From contig NZ_FMAG01000001.1 in NCBI RefSeq assembly GCF_900094585.1, positions 1,316,530-1,380,529 on the forward strand: a stretch of DNA of 64,000 bases, written 5' to 3'. Below, piece by piece: positions 41,444 to 50,932 of this stretch. Source of the DNA: Martinezella multihospitum (GTDB lineage: Bacteria > Pseudomonadota > Alphaproteobacteria > Rhizobiales > Rhizobiaceae). The notes under the pieces were generated by a model. That model was not told where the DNA came from and did not search any database. It was given only the letters and a program-made list of their open reading frames with translations. Every line of letters starts with the position of its first letter. The stretch's first letter is position 1. A program made the translations under genes and the position numbers.

Positions 41444-42790
41444 TTAGCCGACGATCTTGTTGATCTGGGCTGCGGCTGCCTGAAGCTCCGCCTTGACGTT
41501 GCCGCTGACCAGCGCCTTCGAGATGCTGGACTGCAATGCCAGCGTCACCTTGGCATATTGCGGCGTAATCGGCCGCGGCGTTGCCCCGGTGAAGACGTTC
41601 TGAAGGCTCGCCATGAATGGCTGCTCCGCCTTCAGCTTCGCATCCTGGAAGATCGCGGGCCGCGAGGGCGCAAGGCCGAAATTGAGCGCAAGCCGGGTCT
41701 GGGTTTCGGGCGAAGACATCCAGGTCAGGAATTCGATCGCCGCTTCCCGCTTCTTGGAATTGGCATTGACGCCCAGCTGGTAGCCGCCAAGGCAAGCCGA
41801 GCTCTTGCCGCCGGCAAAATGCGGCAACGGCGCGACGGCGACCTTGTCGACGACATGCGAGGCCTTCGGGTCCTGCGCGATCGGATAGACATAGGACCAG
41901 TTGCGCATGAACATCGCCTCGCCAGATGTAAACGGCTGGCGAGAGGGCTCTTCGTCCCAGGAGAGCACGTTCTGAGGACTGATCTTCGTCTTGTTGATGG
42001 TGTCATACAGGAACTGGATCGCGGCAACGGCGGCATCGTCGCCGATGACGGAAGATTTCCCGTCGGCGGAAAGGATGGAGCCGCCGTTGGATGCGATGAT
42101 TTCCACGGCATCACAGACCAGAACCTCGGCCTGCTTGCCTTGCCAGAGATAACCGAATTTGGCGTCGCCGGCCTTTTGCGCCTCTGCCGCCATTGCCGCC
42201 ATGTCGGCCCAGGTTTCGGGCACCTTGCCGCCGTGCTTTTCCACGAGGTCCTTGCGATAGTAGAACATGCCGGAATCGACGAACCATGGCAGCGCGGTCA
42301 GCTTGCCGCCATAGGTGCAGGCAGCAACCGTACCCGGGAAATAATCGGCACGCTTGTCTTTCGGGAAATACTCGTCAAGCGGCAGAGCCCAGCCGGCAGA
42401 GGCAAAGCCCGCGATCCAGATCACGTCCTGGCTGAAAACATCGGGCGTTCCGTTGCGGCGAGCGAGCTGCTGGACGAGGCCCTGATAGACTTCCGTCGAC
42501 GAGCTCGGCGGCGGCAGTTCGATGAACTTGACGGTGATGCGGCTTTGCGACTCGTTGAAAGCCTTGACGAGATCGCCGAGCCCTTCCTTGCCGAAGAAGC
42601 TGGCGCTGGCAAAGCTGATTTCCGTCCGATCGGCCGCGCGTGCCGGGCGGATGCCAAGGCCTGAGGCAACGCCAAGCGTTGCTGTACCGATGGCGGCGCC
42701 GGCAGCACCCAGCAGCAGCTGACGACGATCAAGCATTATCGATTGTCCGGCAGTCTTGGAACCGGCCGGCGTCTTCTTGATATCTGTCAT
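41444..42790 (-). CDS. CUT1 sugar ABC importer binding protein with Tat-like signal
   Basis: This is a 448-residue MalE-type periplasmic protein. The N-terminal region has a twin-arginine pattern (MLDRRQLLLGAAGAAIG, near residues 20-36) followed by a hydrophobic stretch and RPARA cleavage, suggesting export by the Tat system. Family segments include WFVDSGMFYYRKDLVEKHGGKVPETW and the late FLTWMSSPETQ. The ATG at 42790 follows GGGAGGGAA. It is first in the ten-gene operon. Unlike the other binding-protein genes in the window it has no hairpin after it. Confidence 0.9.
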   Translation of the reverse strand: MTDIKKTPAGSKTAGQSIMLDRRQLLLGAAGAAIGTATLGVASGLGIRPARAADRTEISFASASFFGKEGLGDLVKAFNESQSRITVKFIELPPPSSSTEVYQGLVQQLARRNGTPDVFSQDVIWIAGFASAGWALPLDEYFPKDKRADYFPGTVAACTYGGKLTALPWFVDSGMFYYRKDLVEKHGGKVPETWADMAAMAAEAQKAGDAKFGYLWQGKQAEVLVCDAVEIIASNGGSILSADGKSSVIGDDAAVAAIQFLYDTINKTKISPQNVLSWDEEPSRQPFTSGEAMFMRNWSYVYPIAQDPKASHVVDKVAVAPLPHFAGGKSSACLGGYQLGVNANSKKREAAIEFLTWMSSPETQTRLALNFGLAPSRPAIFQDAKLKAEQPFMASLQNVFTGATPRPITPQYAKVTLALQSSISKALVSGNVKAELQAAAAQINKIVG

Positions 42791-42859
42791 GTTTCCCTCC
42801 CAGGAAGACTGGCGACCTCCAAACCTCCGCGCCAGTATTCGCATATGTTTTATAAAAAT

Positions 42860-42873
42860 TTGTCGCGCGTCAA
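42860..42873. promoter_or_regulatory. Near-palindrome in the divergent sugar-operon promoter
   Basis: TTGTCGCGCGTCAA is a 14-base near-palindrome (12 of 14 positions symmetrical) with a CG centre, in the gap between the divergent operons starting at 42790 and 42967. A LacI-type regulator is encoded 3 kb away, and LacI sites often have a central CG. Assignment is tentative. Confidence 0.3.
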
Positions 42874-42966
42874 GAAATAAGATGCTTTAAATCAACCCGG
42901 GAGTCATCGTTCGGATGCGCTGAAGCGCGGCGAACAGATGTGGTAGATCAGGGAGGATTGGGTAAT

Positions 42967-44124
42967 ATGGCTGGTAATTCAAAAGCTAAACTCGGCATCG
43001 GCGTCATCGGCTGTGGTAACATCTCGATGACGTATTTGCGCAATGCAGCGCTGTTTGCAGGTGTCGAATTGCGCGCCTGTGCGGATATATCCGCCGATGC
43101 GGCTGTGCTGCGTGCCCGCGAATATGGCATTCGCGCGCTCAGCGTCGACCAATTGCTGGCCGATCCCGAAGTCGATCTCGTACTGAACCTCACCGTTCCC
43201 GCCGTCCACTTCGACGTCACGATGTCGGCCTTGTCGACCGGCAAACACGTCTTCACGGAAAAGCCGCTTGCAACATCGGCGGCCGATGGACGGGTTCTCG
43301 TGGCGGAGGCCAAGCGGCGCGGATTGCAGTTGGGGTCTGCGCCCGATACGTTTCTCGGCGCTGCAGGCCGCCGGGCGCGGCGCCTGATGGACGAAGGCGC
43401 GATCGGGCGACCTGTCAGCGGCACGGCCTTCATGATGGGGCGTGGCATGGAGCACTGGCACCCCAATCCGCAATTCTACTATCAGCCGGGCGGCGGCCCG
43501 GTCTTCGACATGGGGCCTTATTATCTGACGATGATGGTGAACCTGCTCGGCCCTGTCGTGCGGGTCATGGCAATGGCGACGAAAGGTCAGGAAGAGCGGC
43601 TGATCACCGCCGATGGTCCATTCAAGGATACCAGCTTCAAGGTCGGCACTCCCACAAACATCCTGTCGCTTCTGGAATTCCAATCCGGTGCGACCGTGAA
43701 TTTCGGGGCATCCTGGGATGTCTTTCGGCACTCCAATCATCCAATCGAGCTGCACGGCACCGAAGGCTCGCTGCGTTTGCCCGACCCGGACACATTCGGC
43801 GGAACGGTGTCGCTGTCCGAACGAGGCGCGGATTGGCACGATTTCGAAAGCGACGGTGAACTTTACGGTGCGAGGAACTGGCCTTTCGCCGCACCGGACC
43901 GGGCGAATTACCGCATGCTCGGTGTCGCCGACCTTGCGCGAGGGCTTCAGGAGGGTAGGCCGCCCCGCGCATCGGGAGAGCTAGCCCTTCATGTTCTCGA
44001 AATCATGGAGGCTATCCTCCAGTCGGGGGAAAGCCGGCAGTCGGTCAGCATCGGCGCGCAATTCAACCCGCCACCGCGCCTCGACGAAGACGAAGCACGC
44101 AGCCTTCTCGCCTCATCGCGGTAG
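42967..44124 (+). CDS. Gfo/Idh/MocA-family dehydrogenase
   Basis: This 385-residue protein has an N-terminal LGIGVIGCGNISMTYLRNA Rossmann motif, the catalytic-lysine motif FTEKPLAT, and a PVFDMGPYYLTMMVNLLGPV segment in which Asp and Tyr replace the usual Asp/His pair, typical of one Gfo/Idh subgroup. It is the second such enzyme of this region and only distantly like the first. The ATG at 42967 has GGAGG nine bases upstream; an upstream GTG is not supported. It is divergent from the ten-gene operon and 15 bases before an esterase gene. Confidence 0.87.
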   Translation: MAGNSKAKLGIGVIGCGNISMTYLRNAALFAGVELRACADISADAAVLRAREYGIRALSVDQLLADPEVDLVLNLTVPAVHFDVTMSALSTGKHVFTEKPLATSAADGRVLVAEAKRRGLQLGSAPDTFLGAAGRRARRLMDEGAIGRPVSGTAFMMGRGMEHWHPNPQFYYQPGGGPVFDMGPYYLTMMVNLLGPVVRVMAMATKGQEERLITADGPFKDTSFKVGTPTNILSLLEFQSGATVNFGASWDVFRHSNHPIELHGTEGSLRLPDPDTFGGTVSLSERGADWHDFESDGELYGARNWPFAAPDRANYRMLGVADLARGLQEGRPPRASGELALHVLEIMEAILQSGESRQSVSIGAQFNPPPRLDEDEARSLLASSR

Positions 44125-44139
44125 AGGAGTAGCAGTCCA

Positions 44140-45090
44140 ATGGAAAATCTGGATGAAAGCGCGCGGCGCGTTCTCGCTCTGAGCAGCGGGTCGAAAGGCC
44201 GGCCATTTGAAACCGGTACACCTCAACAGGCGCGTATCGACTATGATGCGAATTGCCCGACCCTCCAGGGTGGAAAGGAGGCTGTGGCTTCGGTGGAAGA
44301 TCGGCAAATCGCCGGTCCAAATGGCCCGATCACCTTGCGCATCTATCGCGGCATCGGTGCGCTTTCGAAGAATGGTCTGGGTCTCATCTACCTTCACGGC
44401 GGCGGCTGGGTGATCGGCAATCTCGAATCGCACGACGAAATCTGCCGATGGTTCGCCAATACTGCCAAATGCATCGTCATCTGCCCCGACTACCGGTTGG
44501 CGCCGGAACACAAGTTCCCCGCCGGAGTGATCGATTGCGCTGCGGCTTTGGCATTCGTGGTGAAATCGGCGACAGATCTCGGTATCGATCCTAGCAGGAT
44601 CGCCGTCGCCGGCGATAGCGCCGGCGGCAATCTTGCTGCCGTGCTGGCATTGATGTCACGCAATGGCGATGCCCCACCTCTTGCGGCACAGCTGCTCATC
44701 TATCCCAATACGGACGCCGCCCAGACGGCCGACAGCTATCGCCGCTATGCCGAGGGCTTCGGCTTGACTGCCTCGACGATGAGATGGTTTCGCGATCACT
44801 ATATTCGCACCGCAGCCGATATAGCAGACTGGAGGGTTTCGCCGCTACGGGCCGAGACCTTGGCCGGAGTGGCACCGGCCTTCGTCGCCACTGCCGGATA
44901 CGACATTCTGGTCGACGAAGGCATCGCTTACGCCAGGCGGTTGCAGGAAGAAGGGGTACGCATGGTGCATCGCCATTGGCCGGGACAGATCCACGGCTTC
45001 GTGTCGATGGGGAGATATGTGGCCGAGGCTCGGCGGGCAGTGGAGGAGGCCGTTGCAGCGTGGCGCGGCTTCGAAGATGCCTTGATTTAG
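44140..45090 (+). CDS. HSL-family alpha/beta hydrolase (esterase)
   Basis: This 316-residue esterase of the hormone-sensitive lipase group has the oxyanion motif HGGGW in LIYLHGGGWVIGNL, the nucleophile motif GDSAGG, the acid in YDILVDEG and the His in HGFVSM. No signal peptide is seen, so it is cytoplasmic. The short gap from the dehydrogenase gene suggests co-transcription. With the second hydrolase inside the ten-gene operon this makes two hydrolases in one sugar locus, which fits an acylated or esterified sugar substrate. It converges on the LacI gene with a 19-base gap. Confidence 0.88.
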   Translation: MENLDESARRVLALSSGSKGRPFETGTPQQARIDYDANCPTLQGGKEAVASVEDRQIAGPNGPITLRIYRGIGALSKNGLGLIYLHGGGWVIGNLESHDEICRWFANTAKCIVICPDYRLAPEHKFPAGVIDCAAALAFVVKSATDLGIDPSRIAVAGDSAGGNLAAVLALMSRNGDAPPLAAQLLIYPNTDAAQTADSYRRYAEGFGLTASTMRWFRDHYIRTAADIADWRVSPLRAETLAGVAPAFVATAGYDILVDEGIAYARRLQEEGVRMVHRHWPGQIHGFVSMGRYVAEARRAVEEAVAAWRGFEDALI

Positions 45091-45109
45091 ATGAAGAGCA
45101 GTCGTCGCT

Positions 45110-46144
45110 TCAGGCCGATTGCCGCATGACCAGTGTTCCACCCAGGCTAACCTTGCGTGCGATCGGCTGTGTGGGTACGTCCGTGTCTCCCAGCAGCGTC
45201 AGCAGCGTGCTGACGCTGCTTGCCGTCATCGCGGCGAAGTCCTGGGCCATCGTCGTCAGCGGCGGGCAGGTATAGCGGCTCAAGGGATGGTCGTCATGGG
45301 CTGCGATGCGCAGATTGTCGCCCTTTTTGCGCCCGATTTTCAGCCCGTGCGCGAAGGCGCCTGCCATCACGCCGAAGGCGAGGCGATCATTCGCGCAAAG
45401 GATGGTTTTGCGTGGAAGAGACTTTGCGCGGAGCAGGCCATCCATCTGCTCGTATCCGATGCGCTCAAACTCCCACGTGTAGGAGGCATTGGTGCTGATC
45501 ACCAGCGGCTCGCATCCTGCAGCTTCCATGGTGGCGATATAGCTTGCCAGCCTCTCCGGTGAGTTGTGATTGACATGCGGAATGTCGAGATAGGCCGGCG
45601 CCTCTCCGGATCGGCAGAGATATTCCACGATCGTTGCGACGCTCTGGTAATTGTCATTGCCGATGAAGGGTGTGTTTCCTTCGATATAAGTGTCGAAATA
45701 GACGATGGGCAGGTTCTGCGTCAGTTTTTCAAAGGTGCGTGGGTCGGATTTCTGCCCCAATGGTGCGACAAGCGCACCGGCTACCTTCAACGACAACATC
45801 GTGTTGACGGCTTCGGCTTCCAGCTCCGGCAATCCATGCGACGAGAAGACGATCGGCCAATAGCCCTCGTTGCGCAGGCGCAATTCCAGGCGATTGACCA
45901 TTTCGGCATAAAAGGGGTCGGTAAGGGCGGGAACCAGGATGCCAATATTGCGTGTTCTCTTGCGATTGAGGTTCCGAGCATAAAGATTCGGCTGATAATC
46001 CGACGAGCGAAGCGCCGCCTCGATCAGCGCGCGGGTGGCCGGTTTTACACTGGTCGGATCGTCAAAATACTTGGAAAGGGTGGGGCGGGAGACCCCGCAG
46101 GACTTTGCGAAATCCTCCATCGTCTTATGCGTCAATTTTTCCAT
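45110..46144 (-). CDS. LacI-family transcriptional regulator
   Basis: This 344-residue protein has an N-terminal LacI helix-turn-helix (TMEDFAKSCGVSRPTLSKYFDDPTSVKPATRALIEAAL), the hinge QPNLYARNLNRKRTRN, and a periplasmic-binding-protein-like ligand domain (NIGILVPALTDPFYAEMVNRLELRLR). The ATG at 46144 starts the DNA-binding domain, but its ribosome site is weak and the frame extends upstream, so the N terminus is uncertain. It probably controls the adjacent sugar operons, with a likely autoregulatory site at 46290-46303. Confidence 0.87.
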   Translation of the reverse strand: MEKLTHKTMEDFAKSCGVSRPTLSKYFDDPTSVKPATRALIEAALRSSDYQPNLYARNLNRKRTRNIGILVPALTDPFYAEMVNRLELRLRNEGYWPIVFSSHGLPELEAEAVNTMLSLKVAGALVAPLGQKSDPRTFEKLTQNLPIVYFDTYIEGNTPFIGNDNYQSVATIVEYLCRSGEAPAYLDIPHVNHNSPERLASYIATMEAAGCEPLVISTNASYTWEFERIGYEQMDGLLRAKSLPRKTILCANDRLAFGVMAGAFAHGLKIGRKKGDNLRIAAHDDHPLSRYTCPPLTTMAQDFAAMTASSVSTLLTLLGDTDVPTQPIARKVSLGGTLVMRQSA

Positions 46145-46638
46145 CGAAAGTCGACCATTTTTCCAGCTACCGTCTCTACTAATGGCCATATGCGCATACA
46201 TCGAAAGCAGCGCAACCAGAGACGTAAATTCCAGGCAAGTTCTTTCGCGCTTCGCGTCGCGATAAAAAGTAACGCGCGAAAATTTATTATTTAACGCGTT
46301 AAAATTCAAGCTGCTGCATGAATGGCCTTTCGTCAACGCTCATGCGAATGGCGACAAGGTGCGCCCATGAGCGGTTACGACGACATTCGAACCATAGCTG
46401 CGTACCCGGCATCCCGATATTGCGGAGTGTGAAGCGGGAGCGGGTAAAGCCGAAGGCGCAAGAACGGCCCGGTGGCTGTCGGCATGCGTATTCTCGTGCG
46501 AATGGTAACTTCGGGCCGCTCACCACGAACCGAGCCCGAGGCGCGCCGTTTTGCTATTGGCGTCGCCTCGATTGAGGTCACTCGTTTCTGCTGATGCAAA
46601 TTTGTTATCGAATCCGTGCGACAAGCCGGCGCAAGCTT
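46145..46638. other. Intergenic region with a LacI-type palindrome
   Basis: About 490 bases separate the LacI gene from the next minus-strand gene. Apart from the palindrome at 46290-46303 I see only short frames without ribosome sites. The LacI promoter should be in the left half. Confidence 0.4.
46290..46303. promoter_or_regulatory. LacI-type operator candidate
   Basis: TTTAACGCGTTAAA is a perfect 14-base palindrome with the central CG typical of LacI-family operators, about 150 bases upstream of the LacI gene start. Autoregulation is inferred. Confidence 0.6.
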
Positions 46639-46947
46639 TCAAATCCCCGACCCGTCGAGTTGCTGGGCATTGTCGCCTTCCCAAGGTGAGGGCATTGAGG
46701 TGCGATTGAGATTGGCCGAGGGCATCGGCATCCAGCATTTTAGTTCCGGCTCGGCATATTCGATGATGTGTCCGGGCGAGGAATCGGAGGCGCGCCAGCC
46801 CTCTGTGCCGAATTGATCGCCATTCGACCAATATGCGAGGTCAACTTCTGCCGGCCCCTGTTCGGACGGGCGGATGGTGACAAGGATCCGACTGCCGTCT
46901 TTCGGAGCGCTTGCCATGTGCCGCCAGCGGTCTGGCTCATCCATCAT
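46639..46947 (-). CDS. Small hypothetical protein (DUF551-like pattern)
   Basis: This 102-residue protein contains DRWRHMASAPKDGSRILVTI near the start, EVDLAYWSNGDQFGTEGWRASD in the middle and CWMPMPSANLN near the end. The order of W-x-x-M-x-x-A-P-K-D-G, a central GW, and a final WMPMP resembles a family of short proteins common in rhizobia and phages with the ending WMPLPEPP. No function is known. The start is one of two adjacent ATGs, with AGGAGG upstream of 46947. Confidence 0.6.
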   Translation of the reverse strand: MMDEPDRWRHMASAPKDGSRILVTIRPSEQGPAEVDLAYWSNGDQFGTEGWRASDSSPGHIIEYAEPELKCWMPMPSANLNRTSMPSPWEGDNAQQLDGSGI

Positions 46948-47036
46948 TTTTCCTCCTGCCTTGCTTTGGGTTGCAAGTGTCGCCTCGCCATCGAAAACGG
47001 TCAACTCAAACTTTGCGCGACCCATTCGCCATCGTC

Positions 47037-48071
47037 TCAGATGTTTGCGGCCGTATATATTTCAAAAGGAAGCATGTACTGCGATACGGTCGGGGTTCTG
47101 TGGGTATCCAGCGCTTCCGCCATCGCCCGCACCAGCGTATCGGCGAGCAGCCGCGCCGGGTGTGAAAGAACAACCTTGATCACGCCTTCGGCCAGGCCGG
47201 CGCGGGTCTCGTTCGTCAGCTCGTGAGCCACAACCACCAGGCGTTTGGCGGCCGGGCCGCCATCCTCACGAAGCGCACGCATGACGCCGGTGACACCGCC
47301 GCCGGCCACATACAGGCCCACCCAGTTCTCTTCTTTCTTCAGCAGATCGCGCGTGAGTTCGTAAGCAATATCAGGCTCTTCCTGAGTGCCCAGGGTTTCC
47401 ATCATCTGGAACGTGGAAGCGCTTTCCCGGAAATATGACCGAAAACCCATTTCGCAGAGTTCCTGCGACAGATAGCGGTGACTTCCGACGAAAACGGCAA
47501 CCTTGCCGGGAACCGGATTGACATTGTCGATGAACCAGGCAGCGGTTCGCCCTTTCTTGACGCAGTCGTTTCCGACGTAGCCAGCGCGGCCCGGCGCCGT
47601 CAGGTCGGAAATCATCGTGAACACAGGAATTCCTTCGGCCTCGAGTCCGTCAACGGCATGGTTGATCTGTGGATGATCCGACGTGATGACGCTGATGACA
47701 TCGACCTCCCGACTGAGCGCGAGCATCGCATCCGCCGTATTTTCGGGTGCGCGCTCATCGTCGAATCGGACGATGGCTCTGCCATGCGCATCCGGATAGG
47801 TCTCGACCGCCTTCGTCAGGACTTCGCCCCACATCCGGTAGAGCTTCCGATGGGATTGTTTCAGAAGGAAGCCGAACTTGATGACCGGCTTTTCCTTTTC
47901 GAGCCGACGCTTGATGGCGGTCACGCCATGAAAGCCGATGCGCTCGGCTGCTTCCAGCACGCGCGCGGCGGTCTGATGGCGAACCGGATCGCGGCCGTTC
48001 AAGACCCGATCCACCGTTGAAACTCCTACATTAGCGGCTTTAGCGAGATCGGCGATGGTCGGCCTGGACAT
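47037..48071 (-). CDS. LacI-family transcriptional regulator
   Basis: This 344-residue protein has an N-terminal helix-turn-helix PTIADLAKAANVGVSTVDRVLNGRDPVRHQTAARVLEAA and a type I binding-protein-like ligand domain (IKFGFLLKQSHRKLYRMWGEVL, then DVISVITSDHPQINHAVDGLEAEGIPVFTMISD). It is the subgroup of LacI proteins with a RbsB/TorT-like sensor domain. It is divergent from the RbsA-like gene across a 164-base gap and so probably controls the inositol-type module. I found no convincing palindrome in that gap. Confidence 0.88.
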   Translation of the reverse strand: MSRPTIADLAKAANVGVSTVDRVLNGRDPVRHQTAARVLEAAERIGFHGVTAIKRRLEKEKPVIKFGFLLKQSHRKLYRMWGEVLTKAVETYPDAHGRAIVRFDDERAPENTADAMLALSREVDVISVITSDHPQINHAVDGLEAEGIPVFTMISDLTAPGRAGYVGNDCVKKGRTAAWFIDNVNPVPGKVAVFVGSHRYLSQELCEMGFRSYFRESASTFQMMETLGTQEEPDIAYELTRDLLKKEENWVGLYVAGGGVTGVMRALREDGGPAAKRLVVVAHELTNETRAGLAEGVIKVVLSHPARLLADTLVRAMAEALDTHRTPTVSQYMLPFEIYTAANI

Positions 48072-48235
48072 GGGAGCCTCTCAGAAAATGAAAGCTATTA
48101 TGGGAGTATTTGAAAGAATCGTCCAGCCTGAAATTGACAGAAATGGGGGAAGTGTGGTGGTTTTGGCGCCGCTGGAGGAAGCATTCAGTCATCGAAAAGA
48201 AACGCCGGAATGGCGGAATTTGGGAGGAGGCAGAC

Positions 48236-49801
48236 ATGTCTGCGGCCATGGGATCGACGCGTCTCGGCGACAGCGTCAGCGGACATTCCTTGCAGAGCGG
48301 CGATCTCGTTCTCGAGATGCGCGGCATCGTCAAGGCATTTCCCGGCGTGCTCGCTCTCGACGGAATGAATCTCAAGGTTCGGGCCGGTACCGTCCACGTC
48401 CTGGTCGGCGAAAACGGCGCTGGCAAATCGACGCTCATGAAGATCCTGAGCGGCACCTATGCGATCGACGGCGGTGAAATCCTCTTCAAGGGAGAGGTGC
48501 TGACCGGACAGGACACGTCGGCCGCGCTTGAGCGCGGGATATCGATGATCCATCAGGAGCTCAGCCCCGTCCTCGACATGACGATCGCCGAGAATATCTT
48601 CCTCGGCCGCGAACCGGCGATGTCCGAAAAGGGCGTCCTGTCGCGTTTCGTCGATTTCGCCAGAATGAACGCCGATACCAGGACGCTCCTCGACAGGGTC
48701 GGTCTTAAATATGACCCCGAGACGAAGATGCGCGATCTTTCGATCGCTGCCATGCAATTGATCGAGATCGTCAAGGCCATCTCCCGACAAGCATCTCTCG
48801 TCATCATGGACGAGCCGACCTCCGCGATCAGCGATACCGAGGTCGCCGTGCTGTTCCGACAGATCGTCGACCTGAAGGCAAGCGGCGTCGCGATCATCTA
48901 CATCACCCACAAGATGGATGAGATCTTTCAGATCGCCGACGACATCACCGTCATGCGCGATGGTCAGTTCATCGCCGCAGCACCCGCCAGCGAATATGAT
49001 CCTTCCAAGCTGATCTCCCAGATGGTCGGCCGCACGATCTCCAGCATCTTTCCAAAGGAGGAGGTTCCGATCGGCGATGTCGTGCTCTCGGTCGAAAAGC
49101 TCACACGAACTGGTGCCTTCGAGGACATTAGTTTCACCGTTCGGGCCGGCGAGATTCTGGGCTTGTCCGGCCTGATCGGTGCCGGCCGCACCGAGGTCGC
49201 CCGCGTCATCTTCGGCCTCGATGAGGCCGATTTCGGAACGATCCGGCTGAACGGCGCCGTCTTGAAGCTGAAGTCGCCGAAGGATGCGATCTCCAGAGGC
49301 ATCGCGATGGTGTCCGAGGATAGAAAGGCGGAAGGCCTCGTGCTGTGCCGATCGGTCGGCGAAAACATCTCGCTTGCCAATCTCAAGAAGTTTGCCGGTG
49401 GCCTCTTCATCAGCGAAAGACAGGAAGAAACCGCGGCCCAGCGCATGATCAAGATGCTGCAGATCAAGACGCCGGACACCGCGATGATCGTCGAGAACTT
49501 GAGCGGCGGTAACCAGCAGAAGATCGTGCTTGCCAAATGGCTGCTCGGCGATCTCAAGCTCCTGATCCTCGACGAGCCGACGCGCGGCATCGACGTCGGA
49601 TCGAAATCCGAAATCCATCGGCTGATGACGGAATTCGCTCGGCAGGGCTTGGCGATCATTATGATCTCGTCCGAGCTGCCGGAAATCTTAGGGATGAGCG
49701 ACCGCGTCGTCGTGATGAGCGAGGGTCGGGTTGCCGGCGAATTGACAAGAAGCGAGGCCAATCAGGAAAGCATCATGCGCCTCGCTACGGGAGGACATTG
49801 A
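48236..49801 (+). CDS. Ribose/inositol-type ABC importer ATPase (RbsA-like, CUT2)
   Basis: This 521-residue protein has two fused ATPase domains. The first has Walker A GENGAGKST and YITHKMDEIF; its signature region is divergent (LSIAAMQLIEIVKAIS), as usual for this family. The second has a degenerate Walker A (GLIGAGRTE), also usual for RbsA/MglA, plus LSGGNQQKIVLAKWL and ILDEPTRGIDVGSK. The ATG at 48236 follows GGAGGAGG; a longer frame is unsupported. Its stop overlaps the permease ATG by one base. The import substrate is probably an inositol or related polyol judging by iolG and iolH downstream. Confidence 0.93.
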   Translation: MSAAMGSTRLGDSVSGHSLQSGDLVLEMRGIVKAFPGVLALDGMNLKVRAGTVHVLVGENGAGKSTLMKILSGTYAIDGGEILFKGEVLTGQDTSAALERGISMIHQELSPVLDMTIAENIFLGREPAMSEKGVLSRFVDFARMNADTRTLLDRVGLKYDPETKMRDLSIAAMQLIEIVKAISRQASLVIMDEPTSAISDTEVAVLFRQIVDLKASGVAIIYITHKMDEIFQIADDITVMRDGQFIAAAPASEYDPSKLISQMVGRTISSIFPKEEVPIGDVVLSVEKLTRTGAFEDISFTVRAGEILGLSGLIGAGRTEVARVIFGLDEADFGTIRLNGAVLKLKSPKDAISRGIAMVSEDRKAEGLVLCRSVGENISLANLKKFAGGLFISERQEETAAQRMIKMLQIKTPDTAMIVENLSGGNQQKIVLAKWLLGDLKLLILDEPTRGIDVGSKSEIHRLMTEFARQGLAIIMISSELPEILGMSDRVVVMSEGRVAGELTRSEANQESIMRLATGGH

Positions 49802-50814
49802 TGAGTACCGAACCGATGGCTGCGGTCACGAAGGGCGCCACGCCGAAATCCCAGACGAAGTCAGGCGGGATCGATTTCGCCCTGATCTACCGCAAATACG
49901 GCACCGTCCTGATCTTCGCCGGCATCTGTATCCTGGCATCGCTGCTGAGCCCGACCTTTCTGACGGAGGCAAACCTTACGAACGTCCTGCGCCAGGTCGT
50001 CGTCGTCAGCCTTCTGGCCTGCGGCGTCACCTTCATCATCATCCTTGGCCAGATCGACGTCTCGCTCGGTTCGGTGCTGGCGCTCTGCGGGGTGATCGCG
50101 ACCAGCGTGATGGCAACGACCGGAAGCATCACGCTTGCCGTGCTGGCGGGTGTCGCGATGGGCATGGTGACGGGCTTCATCAACGGCTTTGTCATCACAT
50201 TCTTCCGCATCCCGTCCTTCATCATGACGCTGGCGATGACGACGGTCGCAAGAGGCGCCGTGCTGCTTTATACCGGCGGCGCACCGGTTTCGGGTCTTGG
50301 CGAGTTCAAGATCATCGGTCAGGGCTCCATCGGACCGATCCCGATCTCGGTCTTGATCCTTGCTATCTTCGTCGTGCTCTCCTGGATCCTGCTCAACAAG
50401 ACCAAGTTCGGCCGCTACGTCTATGCCGTCGGCGGCAACGACCGCGCCGCGCGGTCATCCGGCATCAATCCCGACAGCATCGTCGTAAAGGCGTTCATCT
50501 ATAACGGAATCCTGTGCGCGATCGCCGGCATTGTCCTGATGTCCCGCATCAATTCGGGGCAGCCGGCCGGCGGCGTCGGCTACGAGTTCGACGCGATCAC
50601 TGCCGTCGTCGTCGGCGGTACCAGCCTGATGGGTGGCACGGGAACGATCACCGGCACGATCATCGGCTCGATGATCATCGGCGTCATCAACAACATCCTC
50701 AATCTGATGAATGTCAGCTCGTACTGGCAGCAGATCATCAAGGGCCTGATCATCGCGATCGCGGTCATCCTTGATGTTTGGACGAAATCGGCCCGCAGCA
50801 AGAAGAAGGCCTGA
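49801..50814 (+). CDS. CUT2 ABC importer permease (RbsC-like)
   Basis: This 337-residue inner-membrane permease of the BPD_transp_2 family has about eight to ten hydrophobic segments, with VSLLACGVTFIIILGQIDVSLGSVLALCGV and the conserved TAVVVGGTSLMGGTGTITGTIIG loop near the C terminus. The ATG at 49801 shares one base with the ATPase stop (TGATG). A hairpin lies between this gene and the binding-protein gene. Confidence 0.92.
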   Translation: MSTEPMAAVTKGATPKSQTKSGGIDFALIYRKYGTVLIFAGICILASLLSPTFLTEANLTNVLRQVVVVSLLACGVTFIIILGQIDVSLGSVLALCGVIATSVMATTGSITLAVLAGVAMGMVTGFINGFVITFFRIPSFIMTLAMTTVARGAVLLYTGGAPVSGLGEFKIIGQGSIGPIPISVLILAIFVVLSWILLNKTKFGRYVYAVGGNDRAARSSGINPDSIVVKAFIYNGILCAIAGIVLMSRINSGQPAGGVGYEFDAITAVVVGGTSLMGGTGTITGTIIGSMIIGVINNILNLMNVSSYWQQIIKGLIIAIAVILDVWTKSARSKKKA

Positions 50815-50867
50815 TCGGAAAGTTCCCGCAAAGCAAAAACCGCACATGCGGAGGACCACCTGTGTGT

Positions 50868-50887
50868 CGGCGCGAAAGGGCGCGCCG
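50868..50887 (+). promoter_or_regulatory. Hairpin before the CUT2 binding-protein gene
   Basis: CGGCGCG (50868-50874) pairs with CGCGCCG (50881-50887) around AAAGGG. A smaller CCGCA/TGCGG hairpin lies just upstream. They sit in the 118-base gap before the binding-protein gene and have no T-run; they may mark an mRNA processing or pause site. Confidence 0.4.
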
Positions 50888-50932
50888 GAAACGACCTGAG
50901 TTTTGTAACGCCCAATGGGAGGAGAAGAAGCA

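Noticed and set aside
46299..46526. Minus-strand frame upstream of the LacI gene
   Set aside because: No ribosome site, Cys/Arg-rich composition and overlap with the operator palindrome.
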